Below are positions 11,974 to 23,967 of a stretch of DNA of 64,000 bases, piece after piece; positions within the stretch are counted from its first letter, which is position 1, and each line of letters starts with the position of its first letter. Below the pieces are notes generated by a model. That model was not told where the DNA came from. It made no database searches and saw only the letters and a program-made list of their open reading frames with translations. A program made the translations under genes and the position numbers. The stretch covers positions 434,001 through 498,000 of the forward strand of contig KV425557.1 in the NCBI GenBank assembly GCA_001632425.1. The letters are read 5' to 3'. Source of the DNA: Neolentinus lepideus HHB14362 ss-1 (lineage: Eukaryota; Basidiomycota; Agaricomycetes; Gloeophyllales; Gloeophyllaceae).

Positions 11974-12968
11974 TCAAACGCGCTCTATCCACACCCACCC
12001 CTCCTTCTTCTCCGCACCAGCGCTCTTCGGGGACACGCCCTTTCCGTCCACCGACCCCCGCGCATCCTTCTTCGGCGTCGACGTCTCCCTGGGCTCGGCG
12101 GTGAAGTTGAGGAACGGCTGGTCGGCGGTGAGGGCGGGCGAGGGCGGGAGCACGCCGTCGTTGAAGCCAAGTCCGAGGTTCAGGGACGTCGTGGACAGTC
12201 TGCTCAATCGCGGCCTAGTGCTGGCGTTGTTCGGGTCGGGCGAGGGGGGGAGCACGCCGTCGCTGAAGCCGAGTCCGAGGTTTAGGGACGACGTAGACAG
12301 TCTGTTCGGTCGTGGCCTGGTGTTGGCGTCGGCGGTGCGACCGGAAAAGGCATAGGAAGTGGGGTCCTGGATGCTCTTGCGTGAAGGGCGCGTGTAGGTA
12401 GGCGGTGGCGAGGAGGGCGGGCGCGTCGGGGTAATGAGGGAATCGGAAATACGGCGGGGGACAATGAGATAGGGGTCTAGTGGACCGGGTTCGCCTGCGC
12501 GATGATGAGATGATGTTCCGCTGATGGCAAAAGATGACATCTACCTTGCGCTTTCTCCCGATCGGGCTCTGTGCGGGCTCGGAGGGGCCTGAGCGGCGGC
12601 GTCGCGTTGGATTTACCCTTCCGATGCATGCATGAGCAGGAGAAGGGGATGTGTGCGGCAAGACGGGCGTGGTAGAAGGTTTTGAGACGCCGGTAGCCGA
12701 AGAACCAGAACCAGAAGACGAACACGAGCCAGAAGGTGATGGAAACTGGTTGGGGATGAGTGAGGAGTGATGACAAAAGAGGCATGATCGACGCACGGAT
12801 GGCTATGAGATCTCCCTTGCACATTTTGGCGACGGAGGGGTCGAAGAGGGAGCGGCAGGGCTTGTTCTCTGGATCATCGTCGGCAAAGAACGACTGGGTG
12901 TAGTTGTGGGCAGTCGGTGTGACGAGGGTAGTTGGGGTAGTAGAGTTGGGAGTGGAGAGGGAGACCAT
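11974..12968 (-). CDS. single-pass membrane protein of unknown function
   Basis: Two exons (12968-12545 and 12494-11974, 50-bp intron) encode 314 residues. The N-terminal part has a low-complexity Ser/Thr segment, then a strongly hydrophobic helix (ITFWLVFVFWFWFFGY near residues 78-93) followed at once by basic residues, which suggests one membrane anchor with a cytosolic C-terminus. The tail is proline- and serine-rich and holds two copies of a unit with the core LSTxSLNLGLGFxDGVLPPSP. No family is recognised. The start at 12968 is the first ATG that includes the plausible N-terminus; the frame is open further upstream. It is divergent from glutamate decarboxylase with 564 bp between starts. 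Confidence 0.65.
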
Positions 12969-13532
12969 CGTGTCAGGAGGGTGGGCTGGAGAAAGGCAGG
13001 TTTGCTGGTAATAAGGAGTGGAATGGCCGCGGCGACCGCGCAGAGAATAGTGGATGGCTTGCGGGCATGGTATACAGAGTACTGAATGCGGCTGGCAGTA
13101 CTGGCGGTGGCTTGCGGTGGCTGACGGTGGCTGGGAGGGTCCAAGTTGTTTGTCCAAACAGACCGAGGGTCAGCCACAGTGAGATATGACATCATGGATT
13201 GGTAGGACACTGCCGGCGGGATGTGACCGGAGCCGTGAGTCTGTGCGTCCTGAGCCTATTTTAATGGTCGAAATGAAATACAAATGAAATGGAACAGACA
13301 AATGACCTGCAACGAGGCATGCACGCTGCTCTGTATCAGCGTCATCCCAGGAACACGCATCCAGTCCAACGAGAATAACTGTCCAATGCGTGTTATTTAT
13401 AGTGCTCTGTAGTTATCGTCATAGACCACCCTCAACCGTCATTGACCTCAGATCCAATCCGCAGGCCTACCCTATAAAAGACACGTCCATTGCCCCCCAT
13501 GTTTCCCCCATCCCCCTTTCCTCACGTCCACC
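12969..13532. other. divergent promoter region
   Basis: This stretch lies between the start codons of the membrane protein and glutamate decarboxylase. It holds the TATA-like box of the latter. No further gene is seen. Confidence 0.5.
13473..13480 (+). promoter_or_regulatory. TATA-box candidate for glutamate decarboxylase
   Basis: TATAAAAG lies 53 bp upstream of the glutamate decarboxylase ATG at 13533. This is a typical distance for a fungal TATA promoter with a short leader. Its use is inferred. Confidence 0.5.
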
Positions 13533-15500
13533 ATGGTTCTCTCCAAAGTCCGTCCCTCTCCTCCTCGATTTCACTTGCGCTCACATAGTGTTGTAGCACG
13601 TCAACCCTGACACGCTCCTCCAGGGCGCTCAGGACAAACATTTCAAGCACCATCGCCTTACCGGCACCGACCCCAACTCTATCAGCCACCCCTACGGTGC
13701 CCGCTACGGTACTGAGCCCATTCCAAAATACAAAATCCCCTCCAAGGTAGACCCTTTTGTTCATTGTATTCCCAATTATCTGAGACGTTCGCGCGCAGGG
13801 AACCGATGCCGAGTCCACCTATCAGCTCATTCACGATGAACTCGAGCTTGATGGCTCCCCCATCTTGAACTTGGCATCCTTCGTGCACACCTGGATGCCC
13901 GAGGCTGCCGACAAGCTCATGCGCGAAAACATGTCCAAGAACCTGATTGATCAGGATGAATATCCCATGACCCGTGCGTGCAAGGATTACTCACAACATT
14001 AGTCCAAGTGCTGACTTTGTTTCATCGGTGATGTATGCGTCTAGAAATCCTCCACGAGCGATGCGTCTCCATCCTCGCCGACCTCTGGCACGCGCCCTCC
14101 TCGCACGGGGCCATCGGCACCGCCACCACCGGCTCTTCAGAGGCCATCCAGCTCGGCGGGCTGGCCATGAAGCGCATCTGGCAAGAAAAACGCAAAGCCG
14201 CGGGCAAGTCCATCCACGAGCCCGGCCCCAACGTCGTCATGGGCTCCAACGCGCAGGTCGCCCTCGAAAAGTTTGCGCGGTACTTCGAGGTCGAGTGCAG
14301 GCTCGTCCCAGTCACCGCGGAGAGCAAGTATCGCATGGATCCGAAGCGCGCGATGGAGTATGTCGACGAGAATACCATCGGCGTCTATGTCATTCTCGGG
14401 AGCACCTACACGGGCCACTACGAGCCTGTTAAGGAGATGGCGGACCTGTTGGACGAGTATGAGAAGCAGACGGGCCACAATGTGCCGATCCATGTCGATG
14501 GCGCGTCTGGGGGCTTCATCGCTCCTTTCGCTACGCCGAAGCTCGAGTGGGACTTTAAGATCCCTCGGGTCGTCTCGATCAACACCTCGTAAGTGCCACA
14601 CAACGTGACTATATGCGCCTGTCTGATATCCCCTGCGTGTCCAGCGGTCACAAATTCGGTCTCTCATATGTCGGTGTCGGCTGGGTCATCTGGCGCGACA
14701 AAGTGCACCTGCCCAAGGATCTCATCTTCGAGCTGCACTACCTTGGCTCGATTGAATACTCCTTCTCGCTCAACTTTTCGCGCCCCGCGGCACCCATCAT
14801 TGCGCAATACTTTAACCTCGTGCACCTGGGTTTCGATGGCTACCGCCGTGTCGCTCTCGACGACCTCAAGAACGCCAGGATACTGAGCCGCGCGCTGGAG
14901 AAGAGCGAGTATTACACCGTGCTCAGTGATATTCATCGCCCGGTGGGCACTACTGGGATTTCGAGCGCGGTGTCCAAGGTGATTGATGAAGAGGATGTGG
15001 AGAATTATGAGCCCGGCCTTCCCGTGGTGTCGTTCAGGTTCACGGATGAGTTTAAGGAGAAATACCCTGATATCCAGCAAAAGTGGATTCAGATTTTGTT
15101 GAGGAGCCGAGGGTGGTGCGTATTTGCAACTGTTTGAGTTGTATTCGCCGGTACTGACGATGATATACAGGATTGTGCCGAACTATGAGCTCCCGCCTGA
15201 ACTTGACACCGTCGAGATTCTGCGGGTCGTCGTGAGGGAGAGCATGTCTGCTGTCCTCATTGAGCGGCTCGTCGCTGATATCGTCAGTACCTGTTCCATC
15301 CGTGGTTCTTCTTCTGAAATCTCACCGGATTCGGGTTGTAGGTTGAAATCACCGAGGACCTGATGAAGCAGGACTCGCCGGCGCACGCGCTGAATACGCT
15401 GAGTTTGCATAAGCCTCAGCAACATCACGGGAAGGACCATATCGGCCTCGAGAAGGGGAGCGCGAGCAAGCCGAGTGGGACGTATGCGAAGCCTTGTTAA
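13533..15500 (+). CDS. glutamate decarboxylase
   Basis: Seven exons (13533-13547, 13597-13746, 13799-13973, 14045-14588, 14645-15115, 15171-15282, 15342-15500) give 541 residues. The enzyme converts L-glutamate to GABA and CO2 with PLP, feeding the GABA shunt and acid/oxidative stress tolerance. Visible marks are [14 protein letters not shown], the [10 protein letters not shown] cofactor loop, [13 protein letters not shown] containing the PLP-contacting aspartate, and SGHKFGL with the Schiff-base lysine, split by the intron at 14589-14644. The C-terminal tail is lysine/histidine-rich and could serve a calmodulin-type role, but no motif proves that. The first exon has only five codons. Confidence 0.96.
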
Positions 15501-16239
15501 GCGTGGGGAGTAAAAAATGCTAGAAGCAGTTGTGAAGGGTGTATGATAGAGAAAACAAGAATACGGACTGTACGATTCTGTGTATAATTAGTCGGCCACA
15601 ATAGGCATGTTGGACTGGAAAGGAACGTAAGAGGTGTCGTTAGGATATATGTGCGTGCATTCAAGTTCACGGTTGCGAGAAGTGCCAGATCTCGTGCATG
15701 GACGGCACCTCATGGCGCTGATACAGATTTTGAAGTATGATCAATCTAAAGTGACCCGATGTGAAGCACACGGATAGGATAGCAGTTACCTCGGTTGAAA
15801 TGGGTCTCTACCTGTAGAGCCGGGAAGGGATATTCAAACCAGCACAGAAAGAACATCTGAGGGGGTGTGAAGGTGTTGCGGGTATGAGCAACAGATTGAC
15901 GAACTGCAGAGTGATTTGTAGAGCGATGCACATCTCGGAGGACGAGGGGAGAGATATCAACGACGAGTTTTGATGTTCAGATTCTACATTGTAGTGTTGC
16001 GCCCTGGAAAGACGTCTGGTCCTCAGCTGGTGCATAATTCGTATGTTGTTGAGAAAGGGACGCATATCTTTCGAGTGCTTTCGTTTTATTTTACCTTTCC
16101 ATGGCGCGTCTTTACAAGCCTGAGGGTTTGCAGGAAATTCTCGGCAAGTCCCGGACGACAACCACTGGTTAAGCTTGAACTCCACTGTTACTAGAATTCC
16201 TGTTGTAGGGCCCTTGGCCTGCAAGTTCAGAATACACAG
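15501..16239. other. intergenic, no gene recognised
   Basis: This holds the 3' flank of glutamate decarboxylase and the left flank of the TIR element. A minus-strand open frame at 15808-16287 crosses into the inverted repeat and has no family resemblance. Confidence 0.4.
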
Positions 16240-16248
16240 CGCCTTGCC

Positions 16249-16342
16249 TAGGCTCGTAACCACCCTCTCGTAGAGCGATTGGGGCAAAATCGCTCTAGAG
16301 AGGCTGGCGGATTTGGCGTGGGAATTCGGTTCACCCGGACTA
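16249..16342 (+). repeat. left terminal inverted repeat
   Basis: The left arm of the TIR element runs up to the edge of the gap. It pairs with 17279-17372 in inverse orientation. Confidence 0.9.
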
Positions 16343-16343
16343 A

Positions 16344-17248
16344 NNNNNNNNNNNNNNNNNNNNNNNNNNNNNNNNNNNNNNNNNNNNNNNNNNNNNNNNN
16401 NNNNNNNNNNNNNNNNNNNNNNNNNNNNNNNNNNNNNNNNNNNNNNNNNNNNNNNNNNNNNNNNNNNNNNNNNNNNNNNNNNNNNNNNNNNNNNNNNNNN
16501 NNNNNNNNNNNNNNNNNNNNNNNNNNNNNNNNNNNNNNNNNNNNNNNNNNNNNNNNNNNNNNNNNNNNNNNNNNNNNNNNNNNNNNNNNNNNNNNNNNNN
16601 NNNNNNNNNNNNNNNNNNNNNNNNNNNNNNNNNNNNNNNNNNNNNNNNNNNNNNNNNNNNNNNNNNNNNNNNNNNNNNNNNNNNNNNNNNNNNNNNNNNN
16701 NNNNNNNNNNNNNNNNNNNNNNNNNNNNNNNNNNNNNNNNNNNNNNNNNNNNNNNNNNNNNNNNNNNNNNNNNNNNNNNNNNNNNNNNNNNNNNNNNNNN
16801 NNNNNNNNNNNNNNNNNNNNNNNNNNNNNNNNNNNNNNNNNNNNNNNNNNNNNNNNNNNNNNNNNNNNNNNNNNNNNNNNNNNNNNNNNNNNNNNNNNNN
16901 NNNNNNNNNNNNNNNNNNNNNNNNNNNNNNNNNNNNNNNNNNNNNNNNNNNNNNNNNNNNNNNNNNNNNNNNNNNNNNNNNNNNNNNNNNNNNNNNNNNN
17001 NNNNNNNNNNNNNNNNNNNNNNNNNNNNNNNNNNNNNNNNNNNNNNNNNNNNNNNNNNNNNNNNNNNNNNNNNNNNNNNNNNNNNNNNNNNNNNNNNNNN
17101 NNNNNNNNNNNNNNNNNNNNNNNNNNNNNNNNNNNNNNNNNNNNNNNNNNNNNNNNNNNNNNNNNNNNNNNNNNNNNNNNNNNNNNNNNNNNNNNNNNNN
17201 NNNNNNNNNNNNNNNNNNNNNNNNNNNNNNNNNNNNNNNNNNNNNNNN
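16344..17248. other. assembly gap (905 N)
   Basis: Unknown bases only. Open frames drawn across it are meaningless. The gap lies wholly within the TIR element; nearly identical inverted arms would explain the failed assembly. Confidence 0.99.
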
Positions 17249-17278
17249 CAATGCTCGGAAATACCTCGGACGAGGAGA

Positions 17279-17372
17279 TAGTCCGGGTGAACCGAGTTCC
17301 CACGCCAAATCCGCCAGCCTCTCTAGAGCGATTTTGCCCCAATTGCTCTATGAGAGGGTGGTTACGAGCCTA
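17279..17372 (-). repeat. right terminal inverted repeat
   Basis: The right arm of the TIR element is the inverse copy of 16249-16342, followed by the duplicated CGCCTTGCC. Confidence 0.9.
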
Positions 17373-17381
17373 CGCCTTGCC

Positions 17382-19311
17382 GGGTACCGTTGCTACAGTA
17401 TAAAAGACGTGAAATGGTGTTGTCACCTTGCCCATCTGAGCAGGCTCTAAGCAACCAAAGTCTAGTATGAAGCTCTTGAGGTCTCTCGTCCGGTCATCGA
17501 TCTCTCTCGCTGGTGTCGTCGTAGATAAGATTCCATTTATCTTGCACACAGCCTCTCTCTGATCATTTATCACACAACTCATCTCAGGTCCCCGAGGGCC
17601 ACATAAGCAGGCGTTAGCTCCTCCTCGCCCGTCGCGTACGTTGAGTGCCCCCATTATAGACTAAAATAAGCTTTATCATTAGAAACTAAATTAAACTTTC
17701 CTTCAGCTTCTATAAATCCAGAAAGCCAAGAATTGAAAAATAAAGGAAGTTCAATGTGTTTAGTCTTATTTAAACTTGAATGTTTTTCCAGGACGCCGCC
17801 CATGCGTGAGCCGTGGAGGCCAGCAAGTGCGCTTCTGCTGTTGCCGAGTCTCAGGAACGCAAGGACATGAAATGGTTTCAGCCTTGAGTTACTCGGTGAC
17901 GACAGTACTTGTCGGCGATGCTCTGGGATATATCAGTATGTATCTCCACTCATGTCGGAAGACAACATAACACTCATATACGGGCGTCAATTCCTTCGTT
18001 TCGTACACAATTATGAACACGAATTACTACAATCCTTGGGACGCTACGACCACGGCTGTCTCTAAACGCACTCTGCGCGCCGTTGTGGAATTATTGTAAT
18101 TCATGATCGTGCTAATCATATTTGGGATTGTGTGTCATTACGAATCGTACTGTGAGTGCGAGTTCATCTTCTTCATGTTCATACCAAAACGGACCGAGAT
18201 AAACCGGCCGGGGGTCGCAGCGGGACGGCTGGCGCACGCAGGTTCCCCAAGACAGTCTGAAACGCAATGCTTATGCTAGTCCGAGTCGCCTGTAAACCAA
18301 ACGCAACCCACATTACATTGTCTTCGCCTCACAGATTACAGTCGTCTGTACTACTCGGTGATTTAAACATTGTGAGTTATTATGATCATGCAGTCGAATC
18401 TATCCAGTGTATCGCTACGGGAGAGCAAAAATGACCACAAAGGTGAGCTACTGCCAGTGGACGTCCCATAAATAAACCAACGGTCACTCAGATCACAAAG
18501 CAGAACACTGGTCTGAAGATCCGTGGCTCCGAGTGCGACCTCGGTTGGAAGATTCTTTATTAGTCTCTTCGGGGCTTTGTGCAGTGCCTCCAGCAGTCAG
18601 ACCGTCGTACCATCCGTACGATTCGCAGCCCGTAACGCCTCGGGATGTACAATGGAACCCGTTTCCTTGTGTCACCATTACGCAATGCCAGGCAACAGAC
18701 GGGTCGACGAGAACAAGAAGGTGGTCACAGAGCGGACAAGGGGTTTCTAAGAAGAGTCCTTTGTGCCAGCCTACTTTCGAGTTGCCGGGAACGTCAAGGA
18801 AGCCATCCGGAAGGGTCGTGTCACCGCCAAAAGACATTCACATAAGTTGGATGGGTCAAGGCAAGGACAGGAGGGACCCCAGATGTTGTATTACTGCCGA
18901 GTAGCAGAGTTGATCTTGAATCATAATAAAATCCAGAAGTTAGCCCCGTATCCATGACCGTTGGGATGTATGGTCCCCGTATATTCTATGGATCAAATTG
19001 AGGTGAGGTCTGTTAAGTTGCACACCGAAGAGAAAGAGCTAAGAAGTAATCGATTGCAGTAAGGAAAAAGGATACAATACAATGTCTTTATATATATTCT
19101 ACTGTAGCCACTTCTGCGGTGGCATAAGGGTCAAAGTACAAAATACAAAGTGTAAAGGGGATAAGACAATATACGATCACTGGGCAAAGTGTGGGAAGAA
19201 ACATACTGAGATAGGAAACTCTATGAATAGACCGATCGCCACATTACGCGTCAACAAGGTCTGTAGCCTCTCGGTGGCTGACGCATACATATAACGCACC
19301 CACCTGGGTCC
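17382..19311. other. gene-poor stretch right of the transposon
   Basis: Only short frames are present, none with family marks. A TATAAAAG stands at 17399-17406 with no convincing gene after it. The overlapping frames around 18490-18960 in both directions look like chance. This may be decayed sequence. Confidence 0.4.
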
Positions 19312-19760
19312 TTACATCCGGAAAAAGGCTGGAAGCATATCTCTTTGCACACAGCCTTCAGTATTCCAGAAGATGGACAGGGAATTGGCGAAGATATGGA
19401 GTCCGAGACCACGAGTGCACATGATATCCAACACCATTATCTCCTTTCCTAATAGTATACGTAGTCGTCTGATCCGACGCAAATGGTATTCCAGGCGAGC
19501 GCAATCTGATGCAATAATCGTCTGAGACGGATGCTCCGACAGATGTAATTGGAGCGTTAGAACCTGAGACGCCAATGCGTAGACAGAACAAAACGTACGA
19601 GATCATAACCTGTACACCGTTTGATTGCGCGGAGGCCATCCGAGAGGCAATGCAATAGAGAAGGTATGCCAGCCAGTTCGCCCAAAGCGCATCCAAAGCA
19701 GGGTTATGAAAAGTCCGACAAGTTCTTGTCAACGCACTTGAAAGTGGGACAACCAATGTT
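19312..19760 (-). pseudogene. F-box gene relic
   Basis: On the minus strand, TCRTFHNPALDALWANWLAYL (near 19725-19660, one residue of it frame-dependent) resembles the opening of many basidiomycete F-box proteins, where a cysteine-rich helix is followed by F-x-x-P-A-L-D-x-L-W. The frame then shifts and stops recur before any leucine-rich part. No intron model repairs it. I regard it as a second decayed F-box copy besides that near 5.8 kb. Confidence 0.4.
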
Positions 19761-20044
19761 ACGTTCCCTCATGGCCCGTATCGCATCGTGGCACGACGCA
19801 CGATACCCAACAATATATGACAGAATTTTCATCATAGTGAGACATGGATGCATGTTCACGCTGTAGCCGCCCTCAGATGGTCATGACAAGTTTTTGGAAT
19901 AACGATGCAAAATGAAGTCCTGATGCGTCGCAGAGGTAATTTGTGGCTGTCGCGGTAATCTAAGCTCTATCTCTATCCCACAACGACCTGGACCAAGGCT
20001 GCGGGCAGCTCGCTCCTTTCCTCTTTCTCGAACTCCCTTGCATC

Positions 20045-23000
20045 ATGTTCAAGCTACGCTCCAACTTTACTGCACCATTTGGTCTTCTGGGAGACGAAGC
20101 AAAACTATCATTTCGAAGTCAAGCAGGAGGAATAGCTAAGTTAGCCTCGACGCGCGTGAGTCTATAAGATGTGCTGGTATAGGCCAGTTCTCTCAGAGCA
20201 TGTCTTCCAAAAGAATATCTCCGAGACGGATACATACTGGAATCAAGTGCGTCTACTTATACAAGAATGCGTAACGTGCTCTGACACTTGGACAATCCCA
20301 GTATGTCGAGCTATTCGACTCTGCGTCTGATGTGTTTTCCCTTATATCACCGAACGATAGTATGTGTTTCCAAGCTACGTAAACTGATGTAATCATTGAG
20401 TACTGCACTCATAGTTCGCAGAGCCCTGCTAGAAGCGCCCGAGAATGTCGCAACACTCATCCGTGTAATATCCACCCGACTATTCAATCTGGTCTCGGAT
20501 CATACGTTTCCATCACCTAGTAACCCCTCAGTCGCTTCTTTAGCAACATCGATGACTTCCCTTATAAAGACGGGAGCTGGGGAACGCAATACGACGAAAG
20601 AAGTACTCAATTGCCTGAGAGTATTGCAACGTGTGCTTCCTGTCGCCTTCGAATTGGAAACCGAGACCAGTAGATTTGAACAAGAAGTTCTTTGGAAGAA
20701 AGAGGAAATACCAGATGACGACGTAGTTATACCCAGTTCGAGTGCACAATTTGTGATCGAGGATGAAGAGGAGGATGAAGAAGCCGAAGCGTCTCACCCC
20801 ACTAGTCCCAAAAGGATCGAGCTGAAGACTTCAAAGACTCTTCCATCCCTTGCCGAGAGACTCTTCAGCTGCTTGATTGACTTGATGTTCTGTTGCGGAT
20901 TTACGCAACCCCTGAAACTGCAAGTCGACCACTACAAGATCAACTATGTTATATGGTGCGTCCTGCATTCTACAAGTCAATGACTCGGTTATACTGAGGG
21001 TACTACTGGACAGGGAGAAAGGTGTTGGGTCGACAGTAGATCCTGGACCCACTCAAATTTATGACGGAAATAAGACTGAGGTACTACGACTCTTACTTGT
21101 CTTGTTTTCAAAGCAGATCTACGTCCCGCCTTCAGCCTTACTTTCGACGCCGTCGGCCTACACGTTGCATTTCGTGCAACGCACTCCCAGGCGTGATGTG
21201 CTGACGGTACTATGCTCTTTGCTCAACACTGCTATGAATTCCCAGCACGCGATAAATAATACCATAGGCGGTATGGCCACCAAACTCCCATACAACCATC
21301 TGGTATTCAAAGGAGAGGATCACAGAACGACGTTAGTGGGCACTTGTTTCCAGTTGCTGTGTGTTCTGTTGGACTTCCAGAGCGGAAGCACGCGGGATAC
21401 TGTTGTGGATAACGGTGATACACAGATGTCAGCGCCCACTTCGAGGACAAATGCTTTCAGGTATTTTTTGGCTAAGCTAGTATGTGTATCTTTTCGACTT
21501 GCATGCCATACACAACCTGACATATTTACAGCATCGGACGCAAGACTTCGCTTTCATTGTTGATGGAATAGTGGCGATCCTTGAGGAACAGATGGCATGC
21601 CTGAATAATTTCCTTCCTGGGTCCCGAAAGCCGGTGCCTTACATCATTGACACTAGTAAATCTTCGCATAAATCGCATGACCAACCGTGTCTAAGCCCTT
21701 ACTTTAGTCATATTCTTCTGGAAGATGATCGAATTGAACAAGGCAAGTTCCTGGTGCATAACTATCCTGTGACCGTCGCTCATCCTTCTCATATCGTAGA
21801 AATTCCGAGCTTATATTTTGGAGACTGACAAGGGAGTGAACATCACCGCCTATCTTCTGTGCTATTGCTTAGAAATAAAGGATAAGCCGCGTGAGTGAGT
21901 TCGCTCATCCATCTCCACATGCAAATCTCACCACTCGTGCCTCTGCCAGAGCAACATGGTTTATGCAGAGCCATATCATATATCGTACAGACACTGTCTG
22001 CGGAACGTAGCTTCGGCATGAAATTATCTTCCCCTGTCAAAGCTCAACTCCCTGCAAAATGGCAGCCAGTTGGAACTGCCGGCGATTTCATGATAAACGT
22101 AAGTCCCCACGGTCATCCGTAGCTGACACAATAGTCATGTCTCCTGGATAGTCTATATATGCGATTGTTGCAACAACATCGGGAAATCTCAACTCACTGT
22201 ACCCGGCACTCATCATCGCACTGTCTAATTGTGCACCGTACTTCAAGAACTTGAGTGTCACGGCTTCAACGCGCTTAGTCCAGCTCTTCACCTCTTTCTC
22301 CAATTCCTTGTTCCTGCTTTCAGACGAAGGGCATCCAAGATTGCTCTACTTCATGTGCGTCTTCGCAGCGATTGTTACGAGTGTTCGCTTATCCGTGTCA
22401 GGTTGGAGGTGTTCAACGCTGTGATTCTGCACAACCTTAGCGACAATCCTCATCTCATATATGCGATTCTCGGTTCACACAAGACATTTGAAGATCTAGG
22501 CACTTTCACTCTAGCACGAGGTCTTCGCGATGTCAGGCGCGCGCAGCTGGCAAAGGAAGAGCAAGTCCGAAGAACCGAGGACAACGGGAAGGGTAGGGCC
22601 GACTCCGAGATGTCCCGTGAAAGTCGGAACGAGAAGGCGAAATTGGTTCAAGGGGATAGCGACAGCGTCCTTGGGCTTTCAAGGGGAAGTACTATTGAAG
22701 AATCAAGTGTCGGTGTGGCCGCGGAAGCTACGGGTACATCAGAGTATGACTCTCCGTCGACGCAGCCATTAATGTCCCCCACCGCGGGCGATGCACCAAC
22801 AAGACCTAGCACGCCGCCGTCAATATCCCAGAAAGTGCGTGGAAAAATGAAGGAAAGACGGTCTCTATCTATGGATCAAAGTCTGGAGCGGATCGCTGCT
22901 GCTGGTATAGGCCGTAACGGTTTCGTGCCTGCGCAGGAGTGGGTGACTTCCTGGCAACAAGGGTGAGTGCATAGGCCGTTCATACTTGATCGAATCTCAC

Positions 23001-23470
23001 CTTCTTCCAGGCTTCCCCTGGATCCTATCATGTTAACCATCTCGGAATTGTTTCCGAAAGTGCAAGATATACAGAACGGGCGCCACAAATATAACTCAAC
23101 GACTGCGATTGTAGATTTCTTATCAAATGTTAACCTGAGGGACACGCTGCCCCCGCCCCCTCCTGTAACACCGCGGCGGTTCATGGTAAGCTCCCGCGCT
23201 AGTAATGCGACCATTTCATGTCACTAATAGTCATCTCAGTGGTCTGATGCCTCTATCATCTGGTTAACATCCTTGATATGGGGTGAGATCTACGTAAGGG
23301 GCATGACGCCACTAGGCGTCTGGAATTCCACAAACGTCCGCCTATTCTACGTCAAGCATGCACAGGCACAGCAGATGCAGATTAAGGATGCTGTCTCTAG
23401 CGTTGTAGGGGGCCTTCTGGGGCGGTCATCCTCTGGAGAAGGTTCTCCTCGCCAGCGCCCTGCTGCATGA
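20045..23470 (+). CDS. HID1-domain protein (HID1/Ecm30-like)
   Basis: Thirteen exons (20045-20155, 20214-20246, 20302-20359, 20415-20955, 21014-21479, 21532-21655, 21708-21742, 21800-21890, 21950-22098, 22152-22354, 22402-22962, 23011-23185, 23240-23470) read in one frame for 925 residues. HID1 proteins are large peripheral membrane proteins of the medial/trans-Golgi involved in sorting of secretory cargo. Family blocks seen include ETDTYWNQYVELF, a long conserved LAERLFSCLIDLMFCCGFT stretch, IYVPPSALL, FFWKMIELNK, and the C-terminal WLTSLIWGEIYVRGMTPLG. A charged serine-rich insert lies around residues 620-740. The intron at 21743-21799 has a GC donor (GCAAGT), forced by the frame. The acidic run near 20760 is also family-variable. 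Confidence 0.9.
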
Positions 23471-23667
23471 TACATATGTGTAATAATTGGTCACTCTATA
23501 TATCTATAGCATAGGGAGTGTTGGGCTATTACAGCTTGCCTCTGGACGCTTCCAAACAGCGGTGCACGGCGGTACTTTGTTGACAGTAAGCTTCAAATGC
23601 AAGCACCGTCTTCGGGATACCGGCATTGATGGGCTCATCAACGCGCTTCCGAGTGAACGTTATACTA

Positions 23668-23967
23668 TTATTTACATGCTGGAAGTGACGCGCCCGACAT
23701 TCCTTGTATCACATGGTCGAAGCTGAAATGGTCGTTGACTGAGAGATACATAGTGTCGTTTGCAGTATGGACGCATGAGTGGGATTCGATGTAGGGATCA
23801 CCTCCCCTTGCAAAAGCGGGAGTAGTGATTAGTGCCCCAGAATGTCCAAACCGACCAAATATGATGGCATACCATACTGCAGGTGTCTCTGCAGTACGCT
23901 CGCATTCCAGCATTCCATCGAGACGAAGGAAGCCGATGTCTATGTCCTGGGGGCTAGAACCTTTCAC
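23668..23967 (-). pseudogene. inverted fragment of an M28 aminopeptidase gene
   Basis: The minus strand encodes GGDPYIESHSCVHTANDTMY followed by HFSFDHV. It lines up with the C-terminal catalytic segment of the intact aminopeptidase at 25871-27311, including the metal-binding histidine of the VHTANDTMY motif. Nothing of the rest of the gene is recognisable around it. The fragment therefore appears to be a degraded paralogue piece lying in opposite orientation, with ATG8 between it and the functional gene. Confidence 0.75.

Larger units (their letters stand above)
16240..17381. mobile_element. Mutator-like TIR transposon with 9-bp target duplication, interior unsequenced
   Basis: A 94-bp left arm (16249-16342) and a 94-bp right arm (17279-17372) are inverted copies differing at about three positions. 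Each outer end starts TAGGCTCGTAACC. Immediately outside both arms stands the identical 9-bp CGCCTTGCC (16240-16248 and 17373-17381), a target-site duplication. Long TIRs with a 9-bp duplication are the mark of Mutator-like elements; hAT elements make 8 bp and mariners make TA. If the gap size is right, the element is about 1.1 kb, too short for a full transposase, so probably non-autonomous. The nearly identical arms suggest recent insertion. Confidence 0.85.

Noticed and set aside
16248..17403. Long open frames on both strands across 16.25-17.4 kb
   Set aside because: They are open only because they run through 905 unknown bases. The sequenced ends are the inverted repeats of the transposon.
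17370..17654. 94-codon minus-strand frame beside the transposon
   Set aside because: It begins or ends in the inverted repeat, shows no family marks and has no splice partners.
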